A stretch of DNA of 64,000 nt from Bacteroidota bacterium (GTDB lineage Bacteria > Bacteroidota > Bacteroidia > Chitinophagales > Chitinophagaceae), in assembly GCA_023387985.1 (NCBI GenBank), contig JAEWHC010000009.1:1178001-1242000 (forward strand), in the 5' to 3' direction. The first letter of the stretch is position 1, and each line of letters starts with the position of its first letter. The translations under genes and the position numbers were made by a program. This document shows positions 10,179-19,682 of the stretch, in pieces. The notes under the pieces were generated by a model that worked only from the letters and a program-made list of their open reading frames with translations, had not been told where the DNA came from and did not search any database.

Positions 10179-10241
10179 AATGGCCTTGCATTTTCTGGCA
10201 TAATATTCGCTTTTCATTGCCTTGAACTAATTAATTATGAA

Positions 10242-10766
10242 ATGAAAAAAACAATTTTAGCCATTGCACTGCTGTTGGGATCCACAGCTTTATTTTCCCA
10301 GGAACGGGATTTATCAGACATATCAGCCAATAATTCGTGGTTGAAGTTTGGTTTGAATGCAAGTGTGCCGGTAGGTGATTTCGGTCCTACGCACGGATTT
10401 GCTTTAGGCTTTGACCTTCGCGGTCAGTTTCTTACCAGGCCATATTTAGGGGTCGGTATTGCTACAGGTTATACCAACTACTTCGGCAAAGACAATATTA
10501 AGGATTTTGGAATGGTCCCTTTGGGATTGATGGTGCGGTATTACCAGGCTCCCCAAGGTTTTTTTATCGGAACGGATGCAGGTTACAGTTTCCTCACCAA
10601 TTCAACCTCAGATAACACCGGCGGATTGTACTTACGCCCCCAAATTGGTTACCACAATTACAACTGGAATATCTTTGGTTTTTACAACCATGTTTTTCGT
10701 GGTGATTATGTAGATGTTGCTGATCTTGGTATCGGCGTGCATTATAACATCCGGTTCAACAAGTAA
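10242..10766 (+). CDS. Small outer-membrane beta-barrel protein (porin-like), function unknown
   Basis: A 174-residue protein starts with a signal peptide (MKKTILAIALLLGSTALFSQ). The mature part is made of alternating short amphipathic strands with many Gly and aromatic residues (WLKFGLNASVPVGDFG, GIATGYTNYFG, IGVHYNIRF) and ends in Arg-Phe-Asn-Lys. This is the pattern of the small 8-stranded outer-membrane barrels common in Bacteroidota. No catalytic motif is visible and no function is assigned. It lies 63 nt after recN and is followed by an intrinsic terminator, so it is likely a single gene or the tail of the recN unit. Confidence 0.75.
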   Translation: MKKTILAIALLLGSTALFSQERDLSDISANNSWLKFGLNASVPVGDFGPTHGFALGFDLRGQFLTRPYLGVGIATGYTNYFGKDNIKDFGMVPLGLMVRYYQAPQGFFIGTDAGYSFLTNSTSDNTGGLYLRPQIGYHNYNWNIFGFYNHVFRGDYVDVADLGIGVHYNIRFNK

Positions 10767-10793
10767 ACAGAACAAGTCAATAAAAATAAGCAG

Positions 10794-10827
10794 AAAAGTC
10801 TCCTCAATTATTTGGGGAGACTTTTAT
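10794..10827. terminator. Intrinsic terminator after the small barrel gene
   Basis: The perfect 10-bp stem AAAAGTCTCC (10794-10803) / GGAGACTTTT (10816-10825) has a 12-nt loop and an A/T-rich exit. It separates the barrel gene from the GH92 gene. Confidence 0.85.
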
Positions 10828-10876
10828 TATTGCAGACCTTTAAGGCTTTCTGAATTTACTGAAATAGTTATTTTTC

Positions 10877-13189
10877 ATGCTAAAAAAATCATTGGTCGCA
10901 AAATCATTTTTGGTTTTTATTCTTCTTTTTCTGCTTAAGTCAGGTTATTCGCAAAAAACCGAATGGGTTGATTATGTAAACCCGCTGATGGGTACACAAT
11001 CCAAATTTGCCTTGTCAAACGGGAATACCTACCCGGCTATCGGTGTGCCCTGGGGAATGAATATTTGGAGCCCCCAAACCGGCAAAATGGGCGATGGCTG
11101 GATGTATACTTACGATGCAGATAAGATTCGCGGATTTAAACAAACGCATCAGCCATCACCATGGATGAATGATTACGGCCAGTTCTCCATTATGCCGGTA
11201 ACCGGCCAAATGCATTTCGACCAGGATGCAAGGGCTAGCTGGTTTTCGCATAAATCTGAGAGCGTTAAGCCTTATCATTACCAGGTATACCTGGCCGATC
11301 ACAATGTAAAGGCAGAATTTACACCAACGGAACGCTCCGCCATTTTCCGCTTTAAATTTCCGCAAACCGACACCGCGGGAATCATTGTAGACGCTTTTGA
11401 TAAAGGTTCCTATATCAGGGTAATCCCGGGCGAAAATAAAGTGATCGGGTACAGTACACGATATGCCCGTGGCCCGTTGGTGAATTTTCATAATTTTTTT
11501 GTTATGGAATTCAGTAAACCTTTCCAAACCGTTTATACCATGGCTGATGGAAAAGTCTTAAATGATCTGGAGCAGAAAGCGGATCATAGCTTGGCCGGAT
11601 TGCGTTTTTCCACGCAGAAAGATGAGATTATCGAAGTGCGGGTATCTTCCTCATTTATCAGCCACGAACAGGCGGAACGAAACCTGAGACAGGAGCTTAG
11701 CGGTAAATCCTTTGAACAGATTAAAGCTGCTGGCCGCGATGAATGGAATGATAAGCTGGGTCGGATAGCTGTTGAAGGCGGCTCCATTGATGATCTGCGT
11801 ACGTTTTATTCCTGCATGTACCGAACGCTTTTCTTTCCGCATAAAATGTATGAAATTGATGAAAATGGCAATCCTGTACATTATAGCCCATACAACGGTA
11901 AAACCCTGCCCGGAAGACGATTTGCCGGAACCGGATTTTGGGACACTTTCCGGGCGCTTTACCCCTTGCTCAACCTGGTTTTCCCGTCTGTTAACAAGGA
12001 AATGCAGGAAGGCCTGATTAATGATTACCTGGAGGGCGGATGGTTGCCGGAATGGAGCAGTCCGGCATATGCCAACATTATGATCGGAAATAACTCAGCT
12101 TCTGTAGTTGCCGAAGCCTATGTTAAGGGGTTGCGTGGTTACGATATCAATAAACTTTACGAAGCGTTACTGCATGGCGCAAATAACGAAGGGCCGATTA
12201 ATGCCATTGGCCGCGATGGGGTGGAATATTATAACCGGCTTGGATATGTGCCTTATGATGTAAAGGTTCATGAAAACGCGGCAAAAACTTTGGAATATGC
12301 GTATAATGATTTCAGTATATACCAATTGGGTAAATTGTTGAACCGCCCGGAAGAAGAACTGAAACTTTATGCTGCCCGAAGTCTCAACTACCGCAACTTG
12401 TTTGATAATAAGCATAACCTGATGATGCCCAAACTGCAGGATGGAGCATTTGTAAAAAATTTCAATCCCCTGAAATGGGGCGATGCGTTCACTGAAGGAA
12501 ACAGTTGGCATTATACCTGGTCTGTGTTTCACGATCCCGAAGGGCTTGCGCAATTGATGGGTGGAAAAAAAGAAATGGTGAAGATGCTGGACAGCGTATT
12601 TAGTCAGCCACCTCTGTTTGACGAATCTGGATATGGCAGTGTGATTCATGAAATTAGGGAAATGCAAATCGCGAATATGGGACAGTATGCCCACGGGAAT
12701 CAGCCCATTCAACACATGATCTATTTATACAATTATGGTGCCGAGCCCTGGAAAGCGCAATACTGGGTTCGTGAAACACTGAAACGGATGTACCGCGCCA
12801 CCCCGGACGGATATATTGGAGATGAAGACAATGGACAGACTTCTGCATGGTATGTATTCTCGGCACTTGGGTTTTACCCCGTGGCACCTGCGGTACCGGA
12901 ATATGTGATTGGCGCTCCTTTATTTAAAACAGCAACAATTAAATTGGAAAACGGAAAATTTATTCTCATTCATGCACCTGAAAACTCAGCAGATAACAAA
13001 TACATCAACTGGATGACGGTTGACGGAAAACCTTACCATAAGCTATTCCTCAACCATCATGAATTGATGAAGGGAAGCCTGATACAGGTGGGAATGACTG
13101 CTAAACCCAATACCACAAAAAAATATGCTCAAAGTCAGTTGCCCTATTCATTCAGCCTGACAGAGGATTACAAAAGTTTTTTCAGGTAA
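10877..13189 (+). CDS. GH92 family glycoside hydrolase (alpha-mannosidase type)
   Basis: This is a 770-residue secreted or periplasmic enzyme with a signal peptide (MLKKSLVAKSFLVFILLFLL, cleavage near GYSQ). The N-terminal domain shows the GH92 start WVDYVNPLMGT, then YPAIGVPWGMN and GFKQTHQPSPW. The (alpha/alpha)6 catalytic region contains GFWDTFRALYPLL, LPEWSSPAYANIMIGNNS, HGNQPIQHMIYLYN and GDEDNGQTSAWYVFSALGFYP; the DEDNGQ acidic cluster is the conserved catalytic and calcium-site region. GH92 members are calcium-dependent exo-acting alpha-mannosidases on N-glycans or mannans. There is no SusC/SusD pair next to it. It converges on the DUF5723-like gene, with only 3 nt between the stop codons. 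Confidence 0.93.
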   Translation: MLKKSLVAKSFLVFILLFLLKSGYSQKTEWVDYVNPLMGTQSKFALSNGNTYPAIGVPWGMNIWSPQTGKMGDGWMYTYDADKIRGFKQTHQPSPWMNDYGQFSIMPVTGQMHFDQDARASWFSHKSESVKPYHYQVYLADHNVKAEFTPTERSAIFRFKFPQTDTAGIIVDAFDKGSYIRVIPGENKVIGYSTRYARGPLVNFHNFFVMEFSKPFQTVYTMADGKVLNDLEQKADHSLAGLRFSTQKDEIIEVRVSSSFISHEQAERNLRQELSGKSFEQIKAAGRDEWNDKLGRIAVEGGSIDDLRTFYSCMYRTLFFPHKMYEIDENGNPVHYSPYNGKTLPGRRFAGTGFWDTFRALYPLLNLVFPSVNKEMQEGLINDYLEGGWLPEWSSPAYANIMIGNNSASVVAEAYVKGLRGYDINKLYEALLHGANNEGPINAIGRDGVEYYNRLGYVPYDVKVHENAAKTLEYAYNDFSIYQLGKLLNRPEEELKLYAARSLNYRNLFDNKHNLMMPKLQDGAFVKNFNPLKWGDAFTEGNSWHYTWSVFHDPEGLAQLMGGKKEMVKMLDSVFSQPPLFDESGYGSVIHEIREMQIANMGQYAHGNQPIQHMIYLYNYGAEPWKAQYWVRETLKRMYRATPDGYIGDEDNGQTSAWYVFSALGFYPVAPAVPEYVIGAPLFKTATIKLENGKFILIHAPENSADNKYINWMTVDGKPYHKLFLNHHELMKGSLIQVGMTAKPNTTKKYAQSQLPYSFSLTEDYKSFFR

Positions 13190-13192
13190 TCT

Positions 13193-14725
13193 TCAAAAAC
13201 CATAAGGAATTGCCGGCGATTTTGAGGACCCTTTTTTCCAGCGGTTCACTTTGCGGAACCAGCGCTTGTACCAGTAAACATGTGAATGCTGCAGGCCATA
13301 AATTCGTAAACCGGCAAAGGCGTGGAAAATTTCAGCATTGCTGCGGGCAAGTGCCAGCAGGTTGGAACTTCCGACAACAAGGGGTCCTGCCCGTAAGGCC
13401 AATCCTACACCCGGTTTATAACCTTTGGTAAAATTTACCGGCATGAACACACCCAATTGTTTGCCTTCAAACCTTGGTGTTAAAGCATATCGCGAAGGAT
13501 ATGCATGAACAACTGTGTAAATATTTTTTGAGGGTCTGACAGGCAGGGTAGCCTCAAAATTCAAATACAAATTTCCGCCGATATGCAGGTCAAGGTCAGT
13601 GCGGATGCGGGTAGGCATGCGTGTAAAATAATGGGTCTTGTGATCCTTGAAATCGGGTACATAATGGGATTCATTATAGATCATGTAGGATTGCAGGCTA
13701 TCTGCATGCAGTTTGGCAAAATCATCAAAATAAACCTGCTCCGACCCGTTGATGTCCAGGAAAAATTCGCCGGCACGCTCAAAGTCTCTCTCAAACTTAA
13801 TGCGTCCCACGTCAAGCAATGCTGCACCCGCACGAAATTTATAGCCGGCGATATCCCGGTTCTTGGCTACATCTTCTTCATCAGGCACCTGGTAACGCGC
13901 AGGGTGGTATTCATAAATAAAGCCAACGTCGCCACCCACTCCGCGGTTTACGAACATATTGGAAAAATTGGAGGGGGCAGATCCTGAATTGTAAGTTGAA
14001 CTGGCATAATCCAGCCGGCCGTAAGTTTGTTCAAGATAATTTCGCTGCTCATGATCCTGGTAAACCAATCCTTTCACATCGTGCATTTTGAAATACCCTC
14101 CGGCAATACCACCCAGGTACCGGGCTGTCACACCCATTTTGAGGTAGTTTGAAACATTATTGAGTAAAACAACTCCATAGGTCACCCCCAGCTCAGCCCA
14201 GGCGCTTCCGTCAATGCGTGCATCGCCAGGCTGATTGAAACTAAAAGGAGACTCGATGTTGCCAGCCCAGCTATTTGCAAACTGGTTGAGCAATTGACGG
14301 TCGAGATGCTGTGCGCCACCCATAAACCGTAAGCGGGTAGTAATGGCCGCCCCGCTGAAAACGCCGGCGTCCATCATTACGCAGGGTCCTACAATTGTGG
14401 TGGAAATCGGAAGATCACTTTGACCCGCTCCTTTGGGAATACTGTTTTTAATGAATTCAATCGGCTTCCTGAAATATTGAATGTGATCAAGGCCATATAC
14501 TTTTTCAGCATTGCCCGCGAATGAATTGATCGTGAGAATGTTTACATCCCACCGGTATTTACTTTGAGCAACATATGCCGGATTGGCCAAAACACCGTGC
14601 ATGCCGGCAAAATTGCCTGTCTGTAATCCAGCGGCCTCTTGTCCCGCTATTGTCTGACCATATAATAAGGCAACTGTAATTGCCAGAAAGTAGGGCCTTA
14701 CGCCAATCAAAATCCAGTTCAGCAT
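13193..14725 (-). CDS. DUF5723-like outer-membrane-associated protein
   Basis: This 510-residue protein has an N-terminal signal peptide (YFLAITVALLYGQTIAGQ). The region after it (LQTGNFAGMHGVLANPAYVAQSKYRWDVNIL) has the layout of the Bacteroidota DUF5723 family: a short motif about ordinary NPA-x-ADS/QS residues, then a beta-rich body. Many Gly/aromatic strands suggest a surface barrel related to the PorV/FadL type. Function is unknown. The DUF assignment is from recognition of the N-terminal pattern. It converges on the GH92 gene, and a non-coding region of 412 nt lies upstream. Confidence 0.65.
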   Translation of the reverse strand: MLNWILIGVRPYFLAITVALLYGQTIAGQEAAGLQTGNFAGMHGVLANPAYVAQSKYRWDVNILTINSFAGNAEKVYGLDHIQYFRKPIEFIKNSIPKGAGQSDLPISTTIVGPCVMMDAGVFSGAAITTRLRFMGGAQHLDRQLLNQFANSWAGNIESPFSFNQPGDARIDGSAWAELGVTYGVVLLNNVSNYLKMGVTARYLGGIAGGYFKMHDVKGLVYQDHEQRNYLEQTYGRLDYASSTYNSGSAPSNFSNMFVNRGVGGDVGFIYEYHPARYQVPDEEDVAKNRDIAGYKFRAGAALLDVGRIKFERDFERAGEFFLDINGSEQVYFDDFAKLHADSLQSYMIYNESHYVPDFKDHKTHYFTRMPTRIRTDLDLHIGGNLYLNFEATLPVRPSKNIYTVVHAYPSRYALTPRFEGKQLGVFMPVNFTKGYKPGVGLALRAGPLVVGSSNLLALARSNAEIFHAFAGLRIYGLQHSHVYWYKRWFRKVNRWKKGSSKSPAIPYGF

Positions 14726-15137
14726 TTTTTTACTCCCAAATCATTTTGAAAACCACCAATGAGAAAATAATGGCATTTGCGGGTGGTGGGATAAAGGCAG
14801 GGGTTCCAAAGATTGATGTGCAAATAACGTAGAAAGGCGGCAATTGTTGCATACGCATTGCTTCAGGATTCATTTTTATTTGAGCATGTTTTTCCCCGGA
14901 AAAATAGCCTGAAGCGTTGCTGATGTCCCTGGTTTAATTATGGGAAACTCTAGTGGTCATGATGCTCGATCCATAAATTTGGTGTTCAGGAGATTATGTA
15001 TTTTAATCGTCCTGTTTTGTGTTTTCACTTCCTCTTGACCGGGGTAAAAAGGGATAGCTGATTTAAATTTTCAGCATGTTTTAGGAAAAAGATATTTTGG
15101 GAATTGGAAACAGATTGCCTTGTGCCTGCTGCCCGGT
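14726..15137. other. Intergenic region of 412 nt without a recognisable gene
   Basis: No convincing reading frame, tRNA or known RNA is visible on either strand. An A/T-rich near-palindrome, GCTGA (15057-15061) / TCAGC (15071-15075) around a TTTAAA centre, could be a weak terminator for the GNAT gene. No TAnnTTTG element was found for the DUF5723-like gene. Confidence 0.5.
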
Positions 15138-15695
15138 TTAGACCGGAGCCTCAGGGCGATTAGATTGCCAGGCGCTTTTGGTAATACGGTAAATATAATC
15201 CAGTTTCGGTTCTTCTCCGTAATAGGCCGTTTCTTCTTCAGCAATCTTTGTTGCCCCAATGCGCTCAATAGAGCTTTGAGAGCGTTTGTTTACAGCACCA
15301 ATATAAAATTCCACTGCATCCACATATTGAAAAATGTGGTTGAGCATCAATACTTTGAGCGCATGGTTGAAACCTTTACTCCAATGGGAATGTTTGAAGA
15401 AAGTATAACCGATCTGAATGCTGTTGTTTTCAGGATTGTAATGGGTATAGCGCGAACTACCTATTACTTCGCCGGTTTGGGCATCTTTAACCAGCACCGC
15501 TCCTTTTGAATTCATAGCCCCTTCAAAATAGTTGGTAAAATCTTTAAGCCTCCACCGGTTCTTGTTGGGATGTTGAGCCCACACCTGTTCATCGTTGGCT
15601 GCGCGGTGCAAAGCATAAAAATCCTCAGCCTTCAGAGGCTGAATGATGATTTTTTCATTTTGCAGAAAAGGTTGAAGATCTGGAGTCCTGTTCAT
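15138..15695 (-). CDS. GNAT family N-acetyltransferase (RimJ/RimL type)
   Basis: A 185-residue cytoplasmic protein with the single GNAT fold. The N-terminal part IIIQPLKAEDFYALHRAA is the usual first strand and helix. GEVIGSSRYTHY and IQIGYTFFKHSHWSKGFN form the central sheet and acetyl-CoA pyrophosphate loop, although the RxxGxG/A signature is replaced by a looser HWSKGFN. VEFYIGAVNKRSQSSIERIGAT is the conserved Asn-x-x-S helix. The substrate is unknown. It starts 9 nt after the cphB stop, so the two genes form an operon; a role in cyanophycin metabolism is possible only by this linkage. Confidence 0.85.
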   Translation of the reverse strand: MNRTPDLQPFLQNEKIIIQPLKAEDFYALHRAANDEQVWAQHPNKNRWRLKDFTNYFEGAMNSKGAVLVKDAQTGEVIGSSRYTHYNPENNSIQIGYTFFKHSHWSKGFNHALKVLMLNHIFQYVDAVEFYIGAVNKRSQSSIERIGATKIAEEETAYYGEEPKLDYIYRITKSAWQSNRPEAPV

Positions 15696-15704
15696 GATCC
15701 GGAT

Positions 15705-16583
15705 TTAAGCAATGTCAGTCATATAAGGTGTGGTTGCGGCTCCGAGTTTTTCAATAAACCGCCTGTCTTTTACGGCATAGCCGTTTCCACGAGCACAAAA
15801 ATGCACTTTAAGGCCCTCCACGCTGATGGGGTTACCATCGGGAATATCGGCAATATTGTTGTGCATTATCTCCTGGCCGTCGATAATTATGACCTGCCCG
15901 CTTCCAATGGCCTCCATTTCATTTCCGAAACGGATGATCATCCCTGTATCTTCCCCAAGCCCTATGCCTATACAAACCGGGTTGGTGGCCACAGCTTGTG
16001 CAAGTCGACCAAAACGGCCGCGTTTTTCAAAATGGGAATCTATGATCACATCATCCACGAGCCCAAGACCTGTAGTCATTTTTACTTCACCTTTCAGATG
16101 GGCACGGGTGGCATTGCCCTCGTAGATCATAGTTGAGCTCATGGCCATTGCTCCCGCTGAGGTGCCGGCTATAAGAAAATTGTCCTCAGCATACCGTTTC
16201 CGCAGCAGTTTCATAAAGGCTGTTCCGCCAAAAGTTGCGCTGAGCCGCATTTGGTTGCCGCCGCTGAACATCAGGGCGTCGCAGGCTGAGAGCCGTTCGA
16301 GGTATTCGGGCCGTGATGCATCCTGGCGGTTGCGAATATGCATCAGATTTATATTGAGGCAACCAATCTTGCCAAAGGCATCCAGGTAGTTTTCGCCCAC
16401 CTCAAACGGGATCATGCTGGCCGTGGTCACCACTTCGATTTGCGCATCAATTCCTCCGGCTTCGTCCACAATGCGCCGCAGAATGCCCAATTCAAAAAAA
16501 TTGAGATTATTCCGGTGGATCTTTCCTTTTTCCAGATCAGTTCCTTTATCTTCAGCACCCCCTACGGCTATCAGAATTCCCAT
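15705..16583 (-). CDS. cphB: Cyanophycinase (peptidase S51)
   Basis: This 292-residue hydrolase should cut cyanophycin, a poly-Asp backbone with Arg side chains, into beta-Asp-Arg dipeptides. It shows the S51 features: MGILIAVGGAEDKG at the N-terminus, ALMFSGGNQ at 103-111, the nucleophile elbow GTSAGAMAMS with Ser142, and DSHFEKRGRFGRL with His184 as the likely catalytic His. GIGLGEDTGMI then supplies the conserved acidic region. Its length agrees with characterised CphB plus a small extension. It is divergent from cphA, with 200 nt between start codons, and is followed by a GNAT gene. The absence of a signal peptide indicates intracellular action on stored polymer. Confidence 0.95.
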   Translation of the reverse strand: MGILIAVGGAEDKGTDLEKGKIHRNNLNFFELGILRRIVDEAGGIDAQIEVVTTASMIPFEVGENYLDAFGKIGCLNINLMHIRNRQDASRPEYLERLSACDALMFSGGNQMRLSATFGGTAFMKLLRKRYAEDNFLIAGTSAGAMAMSSTMIYEGNATRAHLKGEVKMTTGLGLVDDVIIDSHFEKRGRFGRLAQAVATNPVCIGIGLGEDTGMIIRFGNEMEAIGSGQVIIIDGQEIMHNNIADIPDGNPISVEGLKVHFCARGNGYAVKDRRFIEKLGAATTPYMTDIA

Positions 16584-16783
16584 GCCTGGTTAGAATTTTT
16601 CAAGGTTTAAGGCAGCAATATATTCATAAAATCTATTGCAAGGGGAGCAAGACGCTACACTTTATCCCCACAAACGCGGACGAAAATCAGGATTTATTTG
16701 CATTAATTGTAATATGCGTTCTTTTTTAAACTAATATTGGAGAAATAAATTAATTCAATAACCCCGTCTTTTTTGAGCAGCGC
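16584..16783. promoter_or_regulatory. Divergent cphB / cphA control region
   Basis: These 200 nt lie between the two start codons and must contain both promoters. The best candidate for cphA is TAATATTG at 16732-16739, one mismatch from TAnnTTTG, with a TTG at 16707-16709 (22-nt spacer). No clear -7 element was found for cphB. No strong inverted repeat was noticed. Confidence 0.4.
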
Positions 16784-19402
16784 ATGAAGATACTCGACAT
16801 AAAAATTTTACGTGGACCGAATTTTTGGAGCATCCGCCGGTCAAAGCTCATTCAGGTGAAACTGGACCTGGAGGAAATGGAACAGCAGCCTACCAATAAG
16901 ATTGAAGGTTTCAGAGAACGGCTGGAAATGTTGCTTCCCTCAATGGTCGAACACCGTTGCAGTGTGGGCACAAGAGGAGGCTTTTTTACCAGGGTAGAAG
17001 AAGGCACCTGGATGGGCCATGTTATTGAACATATTGCCCTTGAAATCCAGACCCTTGCAGGAATGGATTGTGGCTTCGGAAGGACGCGTGATGCAGGTGA
17101 GGGCCCCGGCATCTATTTCGTGGTTTTTGATTATATGGAGGAAGATGCGGGGGTATTTGCAGCGAAATCAGCGGTAGCTATTGCCGAAGCGCTGATTGAA
17201 GGTCGTGAATATGATCTTGAGCCAGATATACAGCAACTGCGGGAGATCAGGGAAGACACCCGGTTAGGTCCAAGCACGGGCAGTATTGTGGAAGAAGCCG
17301 CAAGGAGAGATATTCCTTTCATCCGACTGAACAAACAATCCCTGGTTCAATTGGGATACGGCGTTCACCAAAAACGTATCCGTGCCACCATCGCTTCCAC
17401 CACTTCCAATATTGCGGTAGAAATTGCCTGCGATAAGGAAGAAACCAAAAACCTGCTCTACCAGGCTGAAATCCCGGTTCCAAGAGGTCTGGTAATCCGT
17501 ACGGAAGCCGGACTTTACGATGCCATTGAGCGTCTTGGATATCCGTTGGTGATCAAACCCATAGATGGAAATCATGGCAAAGGCAACACCACAAACCTGA
17601 CGACAGAAGCACAGGCATTAAAAGCCTTCGAAGAAGCCAAAAAATACAGCCGGTCAGTCATTGTGGAACGGTTCATAACCGGTGTGGATTTCCGGGTGCT
17701 CTGTATAAATTATAAATTTATTGCTGCCGCATTGCGCACTCCCGCATGCGTAATGGGGGATGGCCTGCATACCATTCAGCAGTTGTTGGACAGGGTGAAT
17801 GAAGATCCCCGCCGTGGCTACGGCCATGAAAAAGTGCTGACCCAGATCACCGTGGATACATTCACAATGAAAATGCTGGAAGACTATGGTTACACGCTCG
17901 AAACCGTTCCCGAAAAAGGAGAGCAGGTTTTGCTAAAGCCTACGGCCAACCTGAGTACGGGAGGCACTTCAAGTGATGTTACCGATGAAGTTCACCCTGA
18001 CAATATTTTTCTGTGTGAACGGATTGCCCGGATCGTGGGGTTGGATATTTGTGGAATCGACATCATGGCCAAAGACCTGCGCACACCACTGAAGGAAAGC
18101 GGCGGCGCCGTTTTGGAAGTGAATGCGGCACCCGGTTTTCGCATGCATATTGAACCGGCAGAAGGACTTCCCAGGAATGTAGCCGAACCCGTCATCAATA
18201 TGTTGTTTCCAAACGGCAGTGAGGGAAAAATTCCAATCATCGCCGTCACAGGAACCAATGGCAAAACCACAACCACGAGAATTACCGCGCATATTGCGAA
18301 AACGGCACGTTATAATGTGGGATATACTACAAGCGATGGCGTTTATATACAGAACCATTTGCTGATGACCGGTGATTGTACCGGCCCTGCAAGCACTTTG
18401 TTCGTGCTGAAAGATCCGTCTGTGGATTTTGCCGTACTGGAATGTGCGAGGGGTGGCATGCTGCGCAGCGGGCTTGCTTTTCAGACATGCAATGTGGCCA
18501 TTGTAACCAACGTGGCGGAAGACCATATGGGTCTCGGCGGGATACATAGTCTTGAGCAAATGGCCAAGGTTAAAGGCATTTTGCCGGAAACCGTGGTACC
18601 CGAAGGTTTCACCATCCTCAACGCGGATGACGACCTGGTTTATCAGATGCGGAAAAACCTGGAATGCAATGTGGGATTATTCAGCATGGACGAGAATAAC
18701 CCGCGCATCGTTCAGCATTGCAACGCCGGCGGTTATGCCTCTGTTTTTGAAAACGGGTATGTGACCATCAAAAAAGGAAACTGGAAGTTGCGCGTCGCAA
18801 AGGTAGAAGATATTCCCATCACTTTCGGGGGCAAAGCCCGCCACAATATCGCCAATGTGCTGCCCGCCATACTGGCAACCTATCTCTTTCGCCAGATCAG
18901 CATTGAAGATATTCGCATGGCTTTACAAACCTTCCTTCCAACGCATAAACTCACTCCTGGCAGGCTGAATTTCTTTCATTTCCGGAATTTTACCATCCTC
19001 GCAGATTTTGCGCACAATCCGCATGGCATGCGTTTGCTTGGTGATTTTGTGGGTCAACTGGATTACCCGAAAAAGATAGGCATCATCAGTGGTACAGGCG
19101 ATCGTCGCGATGAGGACATCCGGGAGCTCGGCGCCATTTCTGCAGACGTTTTTGACGAGATCATTATCCGTTGTGACCGTAACCTGCGCGGCCGTTCAGC
19201 CCGTGAAATTATTGGATTGCTGGAAGAAGGGATCAGAAAAGTAGATCCGGAAATGAACACTATGGTCATTGAAAATGAAAATGAAGCTTTGGAATGGGTT
19301 TACAATAACCACGAGAAAGGTGTGCTTTATACCATTATGTGTGATGTGGTGTCGGGGGCCATCAACAAGATCCAGGAATTGCTTGAAAGAGATAAAAGTT
19401 AA
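16784..19402 (+). CDS. cphA: Cyanophycin synthetase
   Basis: This 872-residue enzyme makes cyanophycin from Asp and Arg with ATP. The N-terminal domain (about 1-160) contains GGFFTRVEEGTWMGHVIEH and GEGPGIYFVVF. An ATP-grasp domain follows (about 210-480) with KPIDGNHGKGNTT at 258-270, KPTANLSTGGTSSDVT and the metal-binding end EVNAAPGFRMH at 445-455; this half adds Asp to the backbone. The Mur-ligase-like C-terminal half begins with the P-loop GTNGKTTTT at 490-498, then ECARGGMLRSGLAF, TNVAEDHMG and DFAHNPHG; it adds Arg to the beta-carboxyl. All three domains look intact and the length is typical. It is the synthesis partner of the divergent cphB. Confidence 0.97.
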   Translation: MKILDIKILRGPNFWSIRRSKLIQVKLDLEEMEQQPTNKIEGFRERLEMLLPSMVEHRCSVGTRGGFFTRVEEGTWMGHVIEHIALEIQTLAGMDCGFGRTRDAGEGPGIYFVVFDYMEEDAGVFAAKSAVAIAEALIEGREYDLEPDIQQLREIREDTRLGPSTGSIVEEAARRDIPFIRLNKQSLVQLGYGVHQKRIRATIASTTSNIAVEIACDKEETKNLLYQAEIPVPRGLVIRTEAGLYDAIERLGYPLVIKPIDGNHGKGNTTNLTTEAQALKAFEEAKKYSRSVIVERFITGVDFRVLCINYKFIAAALRTPACVMGDGLHTIQQLLDRVNEDPRRGYGHEKVLTQITVDTFTMKMLEDYGYTLETVPEKGEQVLLKPTANLSTGGTSSDVTDEVHPDNIFLCERIARIVGLDICGIDIMAKDLRTPLKESGGAVLEVNAAPGFRMHIEPAEGLPRNVAEPVINMLFPNGSEGKIPIIAVTGTNGKTTTTRITAHIAKTARYNVGYTTSDGVYIQNHLLMTGDCTGPASTLFVLKDPSVDFAVLECARGGMLRSGLAFQTCNVAIVTNVAEDHMGLGGIHSLEQMAKVKGILPETVVPEGFTILNADDDLVYQMRKNLECNVGLFSMDENNPRIVQHCNAGGYASVFENGYVTIKKGNWKLRVAKVEDIPITFGGKARHNIANVLPAILATYLFRQISIEDIRMALQTFLPTHKLTPGRLNFFHFRNFTILADFAHNPHGMRLLGDFVGQLDYPKKIGIISGTGDRRDEDIRELGAISADVFDEIIIRCDRNLRGRSAREIIGLLEEGIRKVDPEMNTMVIENENEALEWVYNNHEKGVLYTIMCDVVSGAINKIQELLERDKS

Positions 19403-19464
19403 AGAAGAGAATTTTTTGGTTTGATAGGATTAGACGCTTATTTTTGCGCTCCAAATTTCAGGAT

Positions 19465-19535
19465 TGACCCATGGTGTAAAGGTAGCACTACAGATTTTGG
19501 TTCTGTCTGTTAAGGTTCGAATCCTTATGGGTCAA
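19465..19535 (+). tRNA. tRNA-Gln (anticodon TTG)
   Basis: The acceptor stem TGACCCA (19465-19471) pairs with TGGGTCA (19528-19534). The anticodon arm is ACAGA-TTTTGGT-TCTGT, giving anticodon TTG. The T arm carries GGTTCGAATCC. The D arm contains GGTGTAAAGGTAGCAC. The CCA end is not encoded. Confidence 0.95.
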
Positions 19536-19543
19536 CAAGCTAC

Positions 19544-19567
19544 AAGCCGGAGTATTCCGGCTTTTTG
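19544..19567 (+). terminator. Terminator of tRNA-Gln
   Basis: The stem AAGCCGGA (19544-19551) / TCCGGCTT (19556-19563) has a 4-nt loop and is followed by a T-run. Confidence 0.9.
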
Positions 19568-19682
19568 TTTTCCCGGGCCAAATGTTTTTCCTCCTTAATT
19601 TCGTTTCTTCAATTGCATAAGACAAGATTATTGCCGGCAACTGTTCCGGGATATCTGCCACATCATGAAAACCGTTTAAATA

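Noticed and set aside
14726..15137. Degraded gene between the DUF5723-like and GNAT genes
   Set aside because: No frame-shifted homology to a known family could be read on either strand.
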